A DNA stretch of 24,049 bases from an uncultured Actinomycetes bacterium (GTDB lineage: Bacteria > Actinomycetota > Thermoleophilia > Solirubrobacterales > 70-9). The first letter of the stretch is position 1, and every line of letters starts with the position of its first letter. The stretch is taken from the NCBI GenBank assembly GCA_937907435.1, contig CALCIA010000034.1, positions 1 through 24,049 on the forward strand, in the 5' to 3' direction. The notes beneath the pieces were generated by a model. It had not been told where the DNA came from, made no database searches, and was given only the letters and a program-made list of their open reading frames with translations. The translations under genes and the position numbers were made by a program. Shown in pieces: positions 15,945-23,873 of this stretch.

Positions 15945-17821
15945 AGCGGGCCGTGAGCGCCATGACCATCGCCGTCCTCCTCGCCTGGGCGGGGACCGCG
16001 GCGGCCACCGCCCACGCGTACCGGCCGCTCCTCTCGGAGGCCTACCTGCAGACGACCACAGCCCCTCCGCATCCCGTACCGCCGCCTGAAGGGCAGCTTG
16101 AAGACCCCTGTGGCCTGGCGATCGCGCCGACCGGCGGCACCATCTACGTCGCCGACTACTACCACCGCGCGGTCGACCTCTTCTCCGCGGGCGGCACCTA
16201 CGCCTCCCAGGTCATCCTGCCCGGCGGGCCGATCACCGGCCTCGGGATCAACAAGTTGGGCGGCGTCTGCGGGCTCGCGATCGACCCGGCGGGCAACCTC
16301 TACGGGAACGAATGGCATGAGGGGGTGGTGCGCCTGCTACCGACCGAATTCAGGCTGGACTCCGGCGAATCGACCGGGGTCGCGGTCGACGCGGCGGGCG
16401 ACGTCTTCGTCGACGACCGCACCTACGTCGCCGAGTACGCCGCCCCGGTCACCGCAGGCGAGGCACCGGCCGCACGGATCGGCGAGGGGGCCTTGGGAGA
16501 CGCATACGGAGTCGCGGTCTCGCCTGGCGGCGAGCGGGTCTACGTCGCCGATGCCGCGAGCCGCGAGGTCAAGCTGTTCGAACCGGCCGTCGACACCGCG
16601 AACCCGGTCGCGACGATCGCCCCGCCCCTGGGCTTCACCTCGCTCGTCGACTCGGCCCTCGCGATCGATCCCACCGACGAACACCTGCTGGTGCTCGACA
16701 ACCTCCAGCCTGGCTACGAACATCCCGAGGCCGCGGTCGACGAGTTCGAAGCGGACGGCACCTTTCTCGCCCAGATCAGGGGTCCGGCCGGCCGGCCGAT
16801 CGTCGACGGCGAACCGTCGGGCTTGGCCGTCGACGCCGCGGGCGACCTCTTCGTCACCACCGGCAACAGCGAGCTCGGCAACGCGCTCGAGTTCGGGCCC
16901 GACCCGCCGGGCGAAGGACCGTCCGCGGCACCGGCCCCCTCGGTGGCGCCGGCGATCGCGGCGGGCGCGCCGGAGCCGCGGGTGGGGCGCGCGGCCGGGG
17001 AGACCGCGGGCGCGCCCTCCACGGCGCCGAGCTCGCGACGTCGCGCGCATCCTGCCCGGGCCTCCAACGTCATCCAGCGTGGCAGCGTGCGGGTCGCGGT
17101 CGACGCCGACATCGCGCCGCGGAGGCTCCCTCGCGAAGGGGCCGCCCCGATCCACTTCTCGCTCAGCGCCCGGATCGCCTCGACCGACGGCTCGGTGCCA
17201 CCGCAGCTGCGGCGGATCTCGGTGGAGATCAACCGCAACGGCCATCTCGACCCCGGCGGCCTGCCCGCCTGCGCGTATGCCGACATCCAGCCCTCGACCA
17301 CCGTTGGAGCCCTCGCCGCCTGCCGGCGCTCGCTGGTCGGCGAAGGCAGCTTCGCCGCCAAGGTGCTGATCGCCCAGCAGGCGCCTTTCCCGTCGGCAGG
17401 CAGGATCCTCGCCTTCAACGGTCGCTGGCATGGCCGGCCCGCGATCCTCGCCCATGTCTACGGCACCGAACCGGTGCCGACCTCCTACACGCTGCCGTTC
17501 GTGATCGGGACGGTGCGCCACGGCACCTACGGGACGACGCTCTCCGCGAGCCTGCCCGACTTCACCAGCAGGTGGGGATACGTGACCGCCGTCTCACTCG
17601 ACATCGGCCGCAGCTTCCGCTCGCACGGTTCCGCCCACAGTTACCTCACCGCGGGGTGTCCGGCACCGGCCGGCTTCCCGGGCGCGGTCTTCTCGCTCTC
17701 GCGCACGACGCTCGGCTTCTCCGGCCGAGCGCCGATCACCGAAACTCTGTCGCGGAGCTGTCGCGCGCGGGGCCGTATAGCTCCTCCAGCATCGCGGCGA
17801 GATCGGGGATCGCCTCCGTGA
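15941..17821 (+). CDS. Exported NHL-like beta-propeller protein
   Basis: This 626-residue protein has a signal peptide (MKRAVSAMTIAVLLAWAGTA ... AHA). About six NHL-type repeats follow at residues 50-325, for example CGLAIAPTGGTIYVADYYHR, GVAVSPGGERVYVADAASRE and SGLAVDAAGDLFVTTGNSE, which would form a six-bladed propeller. An Ala/Pro-rich linker leads to a separate beta-rich C-terminal domain (RVAVDADIAPRRLP ... SYTLPFVIGTVRHGTYGTTL ... YLTAGCPAPAGFPGAVF). The ATG overlaps the upstream stop (ATGA), with AAAGGGGA before it, so it is coupled to the Cys-CP gene. The last 15-20 residues after LSRSC are Arg/Pro-rich and lie over the convergent TetR gene. They may be a read-through of a lost stop. 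Ligand and partner are unknown. Confidence 0.82.
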   Translation: MKRAVSAMTIAVLLAWAGTAAATAHAYRPLLSEAYLQTTTAPPHPVPPPEGQLEDPCGLAIAPTGGTIYVADYYHRAVDLFSAGGTYASQVILPGGPITGLGINKLGGVCGLAIDPAGNLYGNEWHEGVVRLLPTEFRLDSGESTGVAVDAAGDVFVDDRTYVAEYAAPVTAGEAPAARIGEGALGDAYGVAVSPGGERVYVADAASREVKLFEPAVDTANPVATIAPPLGFTSLVDSALAIDPTDEHLLVLDNLQPGYEHPEAAVDEFEADGTFLAQIRGPAGRPIVDGEPSGLAVDAAGDLFVTTGNSELGNALEFGPDPPGEGPSAAPAPSVAPAIAAGAPEPRVGRAAGETAGAPSTAPSSRRRAHPARASNVIQRGSVRVAVDADIAPRRLPREGAAPIHFSLSARIASTDGSVPPQLRRISVEINRNGHLDPGGLPACAYADIQPSTTVGALAACRRSLVGEGSFAAKVLIAQQAPFPSAGRILAFNGRWHGRPAILAHVYGTEPVPTSYTLPFVIGTVRHGTYGTTLSASLPDFTSRWGYVTAVSLDIGRSFRSHGSAHSYLTAGCPAPAGFPGAVFSLSRTTLGFSGRAPITETLSRSCRARGRIAPPASRRDRGSPP

Positions 17822-18338
17822 GGACGGTCGCATCGCCTTCGACCGCGGCGCGCTGGGCGACGGTCTCGATCACCTCGACCATGAACGCCGCCGAGCCGGC
17901 GGGGGGAGGGGGGAGGATCCCGTCGTCCCGGTAGGCATCGTCGATCAGGCGGGCGAGGTCCGCCAGGAGGCGCGCTCGCTCGCGCATGGCGGGTCCGCCC
18001 ACGACGTGAACCTCGGCGAAGAGGCTTTTGGCGACGGCGGGGCGCTCGTCGATAAGGGCGGAGAGGCCGAGGAGCGCGGCTTCGAGGATCTCTCTTTTGG
18101 CGCCGCCTTCGCGACGGGCACGGGCGAGGAGGCGGCGCAGGCGCGCGCCTTCGCTGGCGTAGCCGCCGGCGAAGCAGTCCGCCTCGTCGCGAAACCAGCT
18201 GGTGGGAGTTGGGGCGCCCGAGGTCGCGGCGAGCTCGTCGAGGTCGACGCCGCGGTAGCCTCGCTCGCCGCAGGCTTGGAGCATGAGGGCCATCAGACCC
18301 TCGCGTGAGACCTCACCGGTTGCCACGCCCCGCAGCAT
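17736..18338 (-). CDS. TetR/AcrR-family transcriptional regulator
   Basis: This 200-residue protein has a TetR-like DNA-binding part at about residues 12-60 (MLQACGERGYRGVDLDELAA, then TPTSWFRDEADCFAGGYASE) and a helical effector domain. FAEVHVVGGPAMRERARL matches a segment in the regulator at 383-1042, so they are related. The ATG at 18338 has AAGGAG at good spacing and a recognisable promoter upstream (18373-18402). Its 3' end overlaps the convergent NHL-protein gene by 86 bases, which could allow antisense interference between the two. Targets are unknown; the exported-protein genes are possible by position only. Confidence 0.85.
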   Translation of the reverse strand: MLRGVATGEVSREGLMALMLQACGERGYRGVDLDELAATSGAPTPTSWFRDEADCFAGGYASEGARLRRLLARARREGGAKREILEAALLGLSALIDERPAVAKSLFAEVHVVGGPAMRERARLLADLARLIDDAYRDDGILPPPPAGSAAFMVEVIETVAQRAAVEGDATVLTEAIPDLAAMLEELYGPARDSSATEFR

Positions 18339-18372
18339 TTTCCCTACTCCTTGCTTCGTTCCCTGGGAGCGG

Positions 18373-18402
18373 AACCTACGCGCGCGGTGCGGCCGTGGTC
18401 AA
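18373..18402 (-). promoter_or_regulatory. Promoter of the TetR gene at 17736-18338
   Basis: On the minus strand TTGACC (18402-18397) and TAGGTT (18378-18373) are separated by 18 bases, a good sigma-70-type match. The predicted start near 18366 leaves a leader of under 30 bases containing AAGGAG before the ATG. A short inverted repeat, GTTC...GAAC, lies further upstream near 18425-18440. Confidence 0.5.
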
Positions 18403-18447
18403 CGGCTTGCCTCAGTAGATCAGTTCTGATTGAACGATCCGTCTCCC

Positions 18448-19047
18448 TTAATCATCAGGAAGGTCGCCGTTGGTCAGGGGAACTTCGAATGCGAGCACTC
18501 CGATTTCCGCCACTGTCCCGTCCTCGGTGCCCTCCAGCCGCTCGCCGGACTCTCGCTTCACCCGCAGGATCCGCTCCAACGTGGAACTGAGGATCTCCGT
18601 CAACTCCGTCCAGCCTTGCTCGTCGGTGGCGAGGCGAACCCTGACGGTGAAGGGGAAATGTGTGTCGTAGGTGGTTCCGGAGGCGGCGAAGCGGTTGACG
18701 CCACGCGAGAGCACGCGCAGGTAATGGTTGGTGACCGCCCGGCGTTCGGCCGAGCTGAGGGTCGCATAGAGATCGTCGTCGACGTACCCGAAGGTGGTGC
18801 CTTCGAAGGAGTACTCGTGGACATTGCGTCGACGCCGAGATCGGCGCACCGAGATGAACCCTCGCTCGCGCAGGAAGCGCAAGTGGTGTCGAACCGTCCT
18901 GGCCGGCGTGCCGAGCTCCTCGGCGATCTCGGCAGCGGTTGCCCATTCGTGCTCGAGGATGCCGAGGATCCGCGAGCGCAGCGGGTGGGTCAGTGCCTCC
19001 ACAAAGGCCAGACCCGACGTCTCCTGGCGCCCAGCGTGCCGGCTCAC
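18448..19047 (-). CDS. ArsR-like winged helix-turn-helix regulator
   Basis: This 199-residue protein has a winged helix-turn-helix at about residues 12-80 (EALTHPLRSRILGILEHEWA, TAAEIAEELGTPARTVRHHL, then FLRERGFISVRRSRRRRNVH), typical of ArsR/helix_turn_helix_5 proteins. The remaining 115 residues are longer than in minimal ArsR proteins and lack a visible metal-binding Cys cluster, so they may be a dimer or ligand domain. The start is GTG at 19047 with GAGGGA ten bases before. It lies 57 bases downstream of the NTF2-like gene on the same strand, and the two may be one transcript. The signal it senses is unknown. Confidence 0.82.
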   Translation of the reverse strand: MSRHAGRQETSGLAFVEALTHPLRSRILGILEHEWATAAEIAEELGTPARTVRHHLRFLRERGFISVRRSRRRRNVHEYSFEGTTFGYVDDDLYATLSSAERRAVTNHYLRVLSRGVNRFAASGTTYDTHFPFTVRVRLATDEQGWTELTEILSSTLERILRVKRESGERLEGTEDGTVAEIGVLAFEVPLTNGDLPDD

Positions 19048-19104
19048 GCTTACTACGTCCCTCGTCCTCGTCGCTCGCGCGCCGTCACGCGGTAGAGACT
19101 ATGG

Positions 19105-19473
19105 CTACTCCCACGGGCTGACGATCACGATCTCCCATCGACTCGCGGTCCTCGCCAGCACGAGGCGCGCCGAGGTGGAGATCTCGAAACCGCCGCTCTC
19201 CCCGACGGAATGACGTCGCCACCATTGTCTGCAGAGGGCGACCGACCCGTTGACGACTGTCCGTCCGACCCTGATCTCGAGCTCCTGCCCTGAGTCGGTG
19301 ACCTGGTCGAGCACTTCGGCCGCCCGCTCTCGCCCGGCGAGCTCGGTGCCATCGGGCGTCACGATCCGGACGTCGGCCGCGAGATGGGCGGCGGCCGCAC
19401 GGGAATCGCGAGCCATCAAGGATCGCGCGAATGAGCGCGCCATCGCCTCCGCACCCAACGGCTGTACTCCCAC
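19105..19473 (-). CDS. SnoaL/NTF2-like small protein
   Basis: The frame is open further upstream, but GTG 19473 is chosen because AAGGAGG lies seven bases before it. The 122-residue product has the size and pattern of an NTF2-like cone fold. A helical start (MARSFARSLMARDSRAAAAH) and LAADVRIVTPDGTELAGRER are followed by strands ending in a typical C-terminus (ARLVLARTASRWEIVIVS). Family members are small enzymes or ligand-binding proteins. The substrate cannot be predicted. It runs leftward ahead of the ArsR-like gene and is divergent from the MNT gene at 19619. Confidence 0.75.
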   Translation of the reverse strand: MGVQPLGAEAMARSFARSLMARDSRAAAAHLAADVRIVTPDGTELAGRERAAEVLDQVTDSGQELEIRVGRTVVNGSVALCRQWWRRHSVGESGGFEISTSARLVLARTASRWEIVIVSPWE

Positions 19474-19550
19474 CGGATCTCCTCCTTCCACCGCGCTCCC
19501 CAGGAGCTCGCTGCAAGCCACCCGCCGGAGTTTGCCAGATACGTCAAAGC

Positions 19551-19578
19551 TTGTATTTGTAGACGCACACTTTATATC
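19551..19578 (+). promoter_or_regulatory. Candidate promoter for the MNT/HepT locus
   Basis: TTGTAT (19551-19556) and TATATC (19573-19578) are 16 bases apart in a locally AT-rich patch. The predicted start near 19585 is just before the possible GTG start (19589) and about 35 bases before the preferred ATG (19619). Confidence 0.4.
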
Positions 19579-19618
19579 GCTGGACGGGGTGAACAGGCGC
19601 GTGGTAGTTAACGGACAC

Positions 19619-20167
19619 ATGAGCCAACTCGCCGTCTTGGCCGACGAAGTGGGCGTGGCCGAGCGCACGCTCCGCCGTGCGGCAGCGCAGGGGACCCTCC
19701 ACGCCGAGCGCCGCTCGCCACGCAACCTCAGGCTGGCGCCGGGAGAGGCGGCCTTTGTGCGGCGAAACTGGCCGCTGATCGCGACCCTCCGGGTGACGCT
19801 GCGCACGGAGCCGAACGTCGCGTTCGCGATGCTCTTCGGCTCCATGGCTCGCGGTGACCACCGTGCCGACAGCGACGTCGACCTTCTGGTCGTTCTACGT
19901 GACGATTCGCTGGACAGGCTGGTCGAGATTCAAGATCGTCTCGAGCGAGCATCGGGGAAGGACGTCGACCTTCTCACCATCGAGGGAGCCGCGGAGAACG
20001 ACGTCCTGCTGGCGACCGCGGTCGAAGAGGGGCGCGTCCTGGTCGACCGGGCCGGACTGTGGCCATCGCTCAAGGGCGAAGTTGACGATCTGCGCGAGCG
20101 GGGCGAACGTTCCCTGCGCCGCGACCGTCGTCGCGCCCTGAGTGCGATCGACGCGTTCCTCTCGTGA
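19619..20167 (+). CDS. MNT-type nucleotidyltransferase with N-terminal helix-turn-helix (MntA-like)
   Basis: This 182-residue protein has a short helix-turn-helix at residues 3-40 (LAVLADEVGVAERTLRRAAA) followed by a minimal nucleotidyltransferase domain. The signature GSMARGDHRADSDVDLLV (residues 74-91) supplies the GS and the DxD metal pair (D86, D88), and KDVDLL (D115/D117) the third carboxylate. In HepT-MntA systems this type is the antitoxin that adds AMP to the HEPN toxin. The ATG at 19619 is chosen; GTG 19589 in frame is an alternative that would add ten residues. Its stop overlaps the GTG of the damaged HepT-like gene (GTGA), so the pair was once coupled. The domain looks intact. Confidence 0.78.
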   Translation: MSQLAVLADEVGVAERTLRRAAAQGTLHAERRSPRNLRLAPGEAAFVRRNWPLIATLRVTLRTEPNVAFAMLFGSMARGDHRADSDVDLLVVLRDDSLDRLVEIQDRLERASGKDVDLLTIEGAAENDVLLATAVEEGRVLVDRAGLWPSLKGEVDDLRERGERSLRRDRRRALSAIDAFLS

Positions 20168-20582
20168 CCGGAATGGACCCGAAGTCGACGCGGCGGGTCG
20201 ATGCGCGGCGCTGGAAGAAGAAAGTCGTCGACGAGCTGGCGAGCCTGCCGCGCGAGCACGAAGCGCTCGAATACGCGATGTCGGAGTTCGGCGTCAACTT
20301 CGAGCTCGAAGCCTTGAAGAATGCCCTCAAGTCAGACGCCGACATCGCGCTGTACAACCGTGTGGGGAAGTCGACCGAAGTTTCGAGGCTCTGAAAGAAG
20401 CCGGGGTGATCAGCGCCTCACTGTGCCGGCGCCTGCGCAGGGTGCAACGGATCCGGAACCTGATCGAGCGCGACTACGAAAAGGTCACCGCCGGTCACCT
20501 GCACAAGGTCGCCGAGGACGTGCGCGACCTGGTCCCGGACTTCCTGCGGCCGTTTCGCGACTGGATCGAGCCTCAGCTCTAG
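20164..20582 (+). pseudogene. Decayed HepT-like (HEPN) toxin gene
   Basis: The GTG at 20164 overlaps the MNT stop and gives 76 residues (RWKKKVVDELASLPREHEAL ... DADIALYNRVGKS) before an early TGA at 20394. The rest of the fold continues in another frame to 20582: FEALKEAGVISASLCRRLRR, then RIRNLIERDY and DFLRPFRDWIEPQL. From memory of this family, roughly 40 residues normally lie between the YNRV and FEAL segments, so an internal deletion with a frameshift is likely. The HEPN motif, normally RNxxxHxY, reads RNLIERDY: the catalytic His is replaced by Arg. The gene therefore probably makes no active RNase. A sequencing error alone would not explain both changes. Confidence 0.65.
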
Positions 20583-20614
20583 GGCCAGGCGAGCGCGGCG
20601 GCGGGCCGCACGCC

Positions 20615-22111
20615 TCAGAGCTCGACCAGGCGCAGGGTCGCGACTGGGTCGGCGGGCTTTGCGGGTGGGGCGACGCCCTCGGTCGGCAGGCGCTGGCCGG
20701 CGACGAGCTCGGGATCGTTCGAGGCGATCACGCGGCCCGCGGCGGTGGTGAGGGCGACCGGGCGGTCGAGGTCGGCGAGGCGGGGGACGATGTGGCGCTC
20801 GAGGCTGGCGACGAGGACGTCGGCGGCGGCGACGCCGAGGAACTCGCGGTCGCGGAGGATCGGGGTCGAGAGGGTGAGCGCGTAGGTGTTGGTGCAGTCG
20901 TAGTCGACGAAGGGGCCGGCGAGGTGGGGGGCGAGGGTGGTGCGCGGGGTGGCGAACCAGTCGGCGGTCGTGTAGTCGTAGAAGTCGGGCGCGTCGGGAT
21001 CGAGGTTGACGCGCAGCGGTTCCGGCCGGGTGCGGGCGGCGGCGAGCGACCACCACTCAAGCCAGCGATCGCGGTCGCTGAGCAGGCCCGGGGCGACGAC
21101 CACGCCCGCGCCGCTCACCAGGCCCTTCCCGGCATCGAGGATCGAGAAGATCGTCGGCCGCAGCTCCGCCAGGTCGTCGACCGCGAGCGCCCCTCCCTCG
21201 CCGCCCCCAAGCCTGTCGAACGCCGCCGCGAGTCCCGCCAGCTCCGCGAAGATCCCCTCGACCTCCGCCGCCACCTCCGCCAGCACCTCAGGTCGATGGG
21301 CCGAAAACTCCACTCCTGCTTGAGTTTTCGGCCCATCAACATCGGGCCTCTCCAGCTGGAAGCGGAGGGCGACGAGGCGGGCGGTCTCGGCGGCGACCTG
21401 GGCTTCGGCCAGGTTGCGCGCCCGGTCGGGGCGGCGGCGCTTGATCGCCTCGACCAGCCGTCGGCGCTCGCGGACGATCTTGGCGTACTCGGCTTCGCTC
21501 AGCTCGAGCCCGAGCAGGTCACCGACCTCGGCCCGCAGCCGCGCCTCCTCGCGGGTGAGGCGGGAGGACTGGGCGGCGCCCGCGATCGCGATCGTCAGCT
21601 GGGTGTCGGCGCGCCGGCGCTCGCTCGCGGTGCTCGCCGCCTCCAGGCGCTCCAGCTGCTCCTCCAGCCGCTCGATCTCCTCGTCGAGCGCGCGCTGGGC
21701 GGCGAGCCGGGCGGCGGCGCCGCGGATCGCGGCGCGCTGGTCGCCCAGCTCCTGCAGCTCGTGGACGCCGAACTGGCGCAGTGGCTCGCGCGCGTCGGCC
21801 GGCGCGCGGACGAAGGTGCCGCCGCCGCGCCCGCGGCGGGTCACCACCAGGCCCTGCTCGCGCAGCGTGCTCAGCGCCTCGCGCAGGGTGACGGTGGAGA
21901 CGCCCACCTGCGCGGCGAGCTGGGCCTCGGCGGGCAGCCGGTCCCCGTCGATCAGCAGGCCGAGGCGGATCGCGCGCCCGAGCCGACGGGCGACCTGGTC
22001 GGCCAGCGCCCCGCCCGCGTCGGTCGGCGCCAGCAGCATCCGCGCGGTCGCCGTGGTCAGGCCGACGGAGCTCCCCGCGGCCGGGTCCTCCGCCGCGTCG
22101 CCGCTCCGCAT
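20615..22111 (-). CDS. GntR-family regulator fused to a Cache-like sensor domain
   Basis: ATG 22111 gives 498 residues. Residues about 30-105 form a GntR winged helix (LGRAIRLGLLIDGDRLPAEA, VSTVTLREALSTLREQGLVV, RRGRGGGTFVRAP). Residues about 110-255 are helical like an FCD effector domain. After a linker, residues about 280-495 resemble a Cache sensor (FYDYTTADWFATPRT ... GPFVDYDCTNTYALTLSTPI ... GVAAADVLVASLE), a fold normally used outside the cell to bind small molecules. No membrane segment is present, so the sensor should face the cytoplasm. The linker (residues 258-272) is encoded by a perfect hairpin (21295-21337). It is divergent from the permease across a palindrome, so it probably controls that gene in response to the transported compound. 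Confidence 0.85.
   Translation of the reverse strand: MRSGDAAEDPAAGSSVGLTTATARMLLAPTDAGGALADQVARRLGRAIRLGLLIDGDRLPAEAQLAAQVGVSTVTLREALSTLREQGLVVTRRGRGGGTFVRAPADAREPLRQFGVHELQELGDQRAAIRGAAARLAAQRALDEEIERLEEQLERLEAASTASERRRADTQLTIAIAGAAQSSRLTREEARLRAEVGDLLGLELSEAEYAKIVRERRRLVEAIKRRRPDRARNLAEAQVAAETARLVALRFQLERPDVDGPKTQAGVEFSAHRPEVLAEVAAEVEGIFAELAGLAAAFDRLGGGEGGALAVDDLAELRPTIFSILDAGKGLVSGAGVVVAPGLLSDRDRWLEWWSLAAARTRPEPLRVNLDPDAPDFYDYTTADWFATPRTTLAPHLAGPFVDYDCTNTYALTLSTPILRDREFLGVAAADVLVASLERHIVPRLADLDRPVALTTAAGRVIASNDPELVAGQRLPTEGVAPPAKPADPVATLRLVEL
21295..21337. repeat. Perfect hairpin inside the GntR gene
   Basis: Bases 21295-21310 (GATGGGCCGAAAACTC) are exactly complementary to 21322-21337, around the 11-base loop CACTCCTGCTT. 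Read on the minus strand it encodes DGPKTQAGVEFSAH in frame. It falls between the FCD-like and Cache-like parts of the protein. The A-run in the arm is unlike the surrounding GC-rich coding sequence, which suggests an inserted element. Confidence 0.75.
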
Positions 22112-22118
22112 CTCTCCC

Positions 22119-22148
22119 TTGACTTTCAAAACTATGAACTCATAGGAT
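22119..22148 (+). promoter_or_regulatory. Permease promoter with overlapping palindromic operator
   Basis: TTGACT (22119-22124) and TAGGAT (22143-22148) are 18 bases apart and point toward the permease. The palindrome CTATGA-AC-TCATAG (22132-22145) covers the spacer and enters the -10. A dimeric GntR bound there would block the polymerase. The site also lies just upstream of the GntR start, which allows self-regulation. Confidence 0.6.
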
Positions 22149-22193
22149 AAAGAATCGGCCCAACCGGACGGGCCACGGGAGCAAGGAGGGTCG

Positions 22194-23828
22194 ATGGGAT
22201 CACCGGACGTGCGCACGCTGCCGAGCGATGACGACTCGCGCCTCGCGAGCCTCGGCTACCAGCCGCAGCTGAACCGCGTACTGGGACTGTTCGCGAACTT
22301 CTCGGTCGCGTTCACCTACCTCTCCCCGATGGTGGGGATCTACTCACTGTTCCTGCTCGGGGTAGGGACGGGTGGCCCCGCGTACCTGTGGCTGCTCGCG
22401 ATCCCGGTGTTCGGGATGTTGTTGGTGGCACTCGTCTTCGGCGAGCTCGCGAGTCACTATCCGGTCGCCGGCGCGCTGTACCAGTACAGCAAGTTCTCGG
22501 TGGGACCGAGGTACGGTTGGTTCGTCGGCTGGTTCTACGGGATCGCCCTGCTGGTGACGGTCGCCGCGGTCGACACCGGTGTGGTCAGTTACTTCACCGC
22601 CCTCACCCACAACTGGTTCGGTTGGAACCTCGACCCGACGTCCCACGGCACGATCCTGCTGGTCACGCTGATCCTGCTGGCGATCCAGACGACCCTGAAC
22701 ATCACCGGCACCAAGGTGATGGCGCGGGTGGCGCAGTTCGGTGTGTACGTCGAGATCATCGGCACCTTCGGCATCGCGATCATCCTCGCGATCCACGGCT
22801 TCCACCACGACCTCGGCTTCCTCTTCAGCAGCCAGGGTGTGCAGCACGCCTCGTCGAACCCGCTCGAACTGGACTTCGGCGGCCACTGGTGGACCGGCGC
22901 CGCGCTGATCGCGGTGCTCGCCCCCGTCTACATCATCTACGGCTTCGAGTCGGCCGGGGACATCTCCGAGGAGACCAAGGAAGCGGGGCGCCTGGTGCCG
23001 CGGGCGATGCGGCTGGCGGTGATCTGGGGCGGCATCGCCTCGCTGGTCCTGACCGGGGCGCTGCTGCTCTCGATGCCGAGCCACGACGGCGTCGCGGCGA
23101 CGGTCGAAGGTGGCGGCGTGCCGTTCATCCTCGAATCGCTCTCCAGCGGCGTGCAGGACTTCCTCCTGCTGATCATCATCTTCGCCTTCTTCTCCTGCGG
23201 CACCTCGATCCAGGGCGCCGGCAGCCGCCTCGCCTTCTCCTACGCGCGCGACGGCGCGCTGCCCGCCTCGAAGTGGGTGTCACGGGTCAGCGACCGCTTC
23301 CGCACGCCGGTGAACGCCCTGATCGCCGGGGCCGTGATCACCGCCCTCTTCGTCCTGCTCGTCTTCCCGTCGCCGAGCCACGACATCCACATCTGGTTCA
23401 TCACCTACCCGGCCGAAGTGAACGGGCTGGTCGCGCTGGTCTCCTTCGGGGTGAGCGGGATCTACCTCAGCTTCCTCCTCACCGTGATCGCGGCGATCGT
23501 CGCGCGGCTGCGGGGCTGGGTGCCGGAGGGGAGCTTCCGCCTCGGCCGCTGGGCCTGGCCGGTCACCATCGGGGCGGTCGCCTATCTCGGGCTGATGTTC
23601 ATCAACGTCGTCTACCCCTCGGGGGTGACGAGCCCGCGCGCCTACTTCAACATCGACTGGATCACGATCGCGGTCATCTTCGTGATCGCCGCCGTCGGCG
23701 CCCTCTACCTCTTCTTCGGCCACCCGGAGCGAGGCGTCGCCCGCCACACCCACGACGAGCTCGAGGCGGCCGGGGCAGAGCGCCACCGCGAAGTGGCTGG
23801 GGCGGGGGAGGACGGGCCGGAGGGTTGA
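22194..23828 (+). CDS. APC-family amino-acid/polyamine-type permease
   Basis: This 544-residue integral membrane protein has about twelve hydrophobic segments. Conserved APC features include the first helices (FANFSVAFTYLSPMVGIYSL), GELASHYPVAGALYQYSKF, the region GFESAGDISEETKEAGRLVP and SRLAFSYARDGALPASKWVS. The ATG has AAGGAGG five bases upstream. It would import a cationic or neutral amino acid, polyamine or related compound with protons; the substrate cannot be told from sequence. The cytoplasmic C-terminal tail is Glu/Gly-rich with a His cluster. It stands alone, divergent from the GntR-Cache regulator that probably controls it, and is followed by a long hairpin. Confidence 0.9.
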   Translation: MGSPDVRTLPSDDDSRLASLGYQPQLNRVLGLFANFSVAFTYLSPMVGIYSLFLLGVGTGGPAYLWLLAIPVFGMLLVALVFGELASHYPVAGALYQYSKFSVGPRYGWFVGWFYGIALLVTVAAVDTGVVSYFTALTHNWFGWNLDPTSHGTILLVTLILLAIQTTLNITGTKVMARVAQFGVYVEIIGTFGIAIILAIHGFHHDLGFLFSSQGVQHASSNPLELDFGGHWWTGAALIAVLAPVYIIYGFESAGDISEETKEAGRLVPRAMRLAVIWGGIASLVLTGALLLSMPSHDGVAATVEGGGVPFILESLSSGVQDFLLLIIIFAFFSCGTSIQGAGSRLAFSYARDGALPASKWVSRVSDRFRTPVNALIAGAVITALFVLLVFPSPSHDIHIWFITYPAEVNGLVALVSFGVSGIYLSFLLTVIAAIVARLRGWVPEGSFRLGRWAWPVTIGAVAYLGLMFINVVYPSGVTSPRAYFNIDWITIAVIFVIAAVGALYLFFGHPERGVARHTHDELEAAGAERHREVAGAGEDGPEG

Positions 23829-23873
23829 GGGTTCGGGGGCGGGGGCCCGGGCGCCGCCGGCCGTCCGAGGGAG

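Noticed and set aside
16098..17521. Rightward 423-residue and leftward 394-residue frames
   Set aside because: They are other-frame readings of the NHL-like gene; the first is a Ser/Arg/Pro low-complexity product with no domain.
20321..22150. A 609-residue rightward open frame
   Set aside because: It runs antisense through the well-supported GntR-Cache gene and has the repetitive Arg/Gly/Ala make-up of a shadow.
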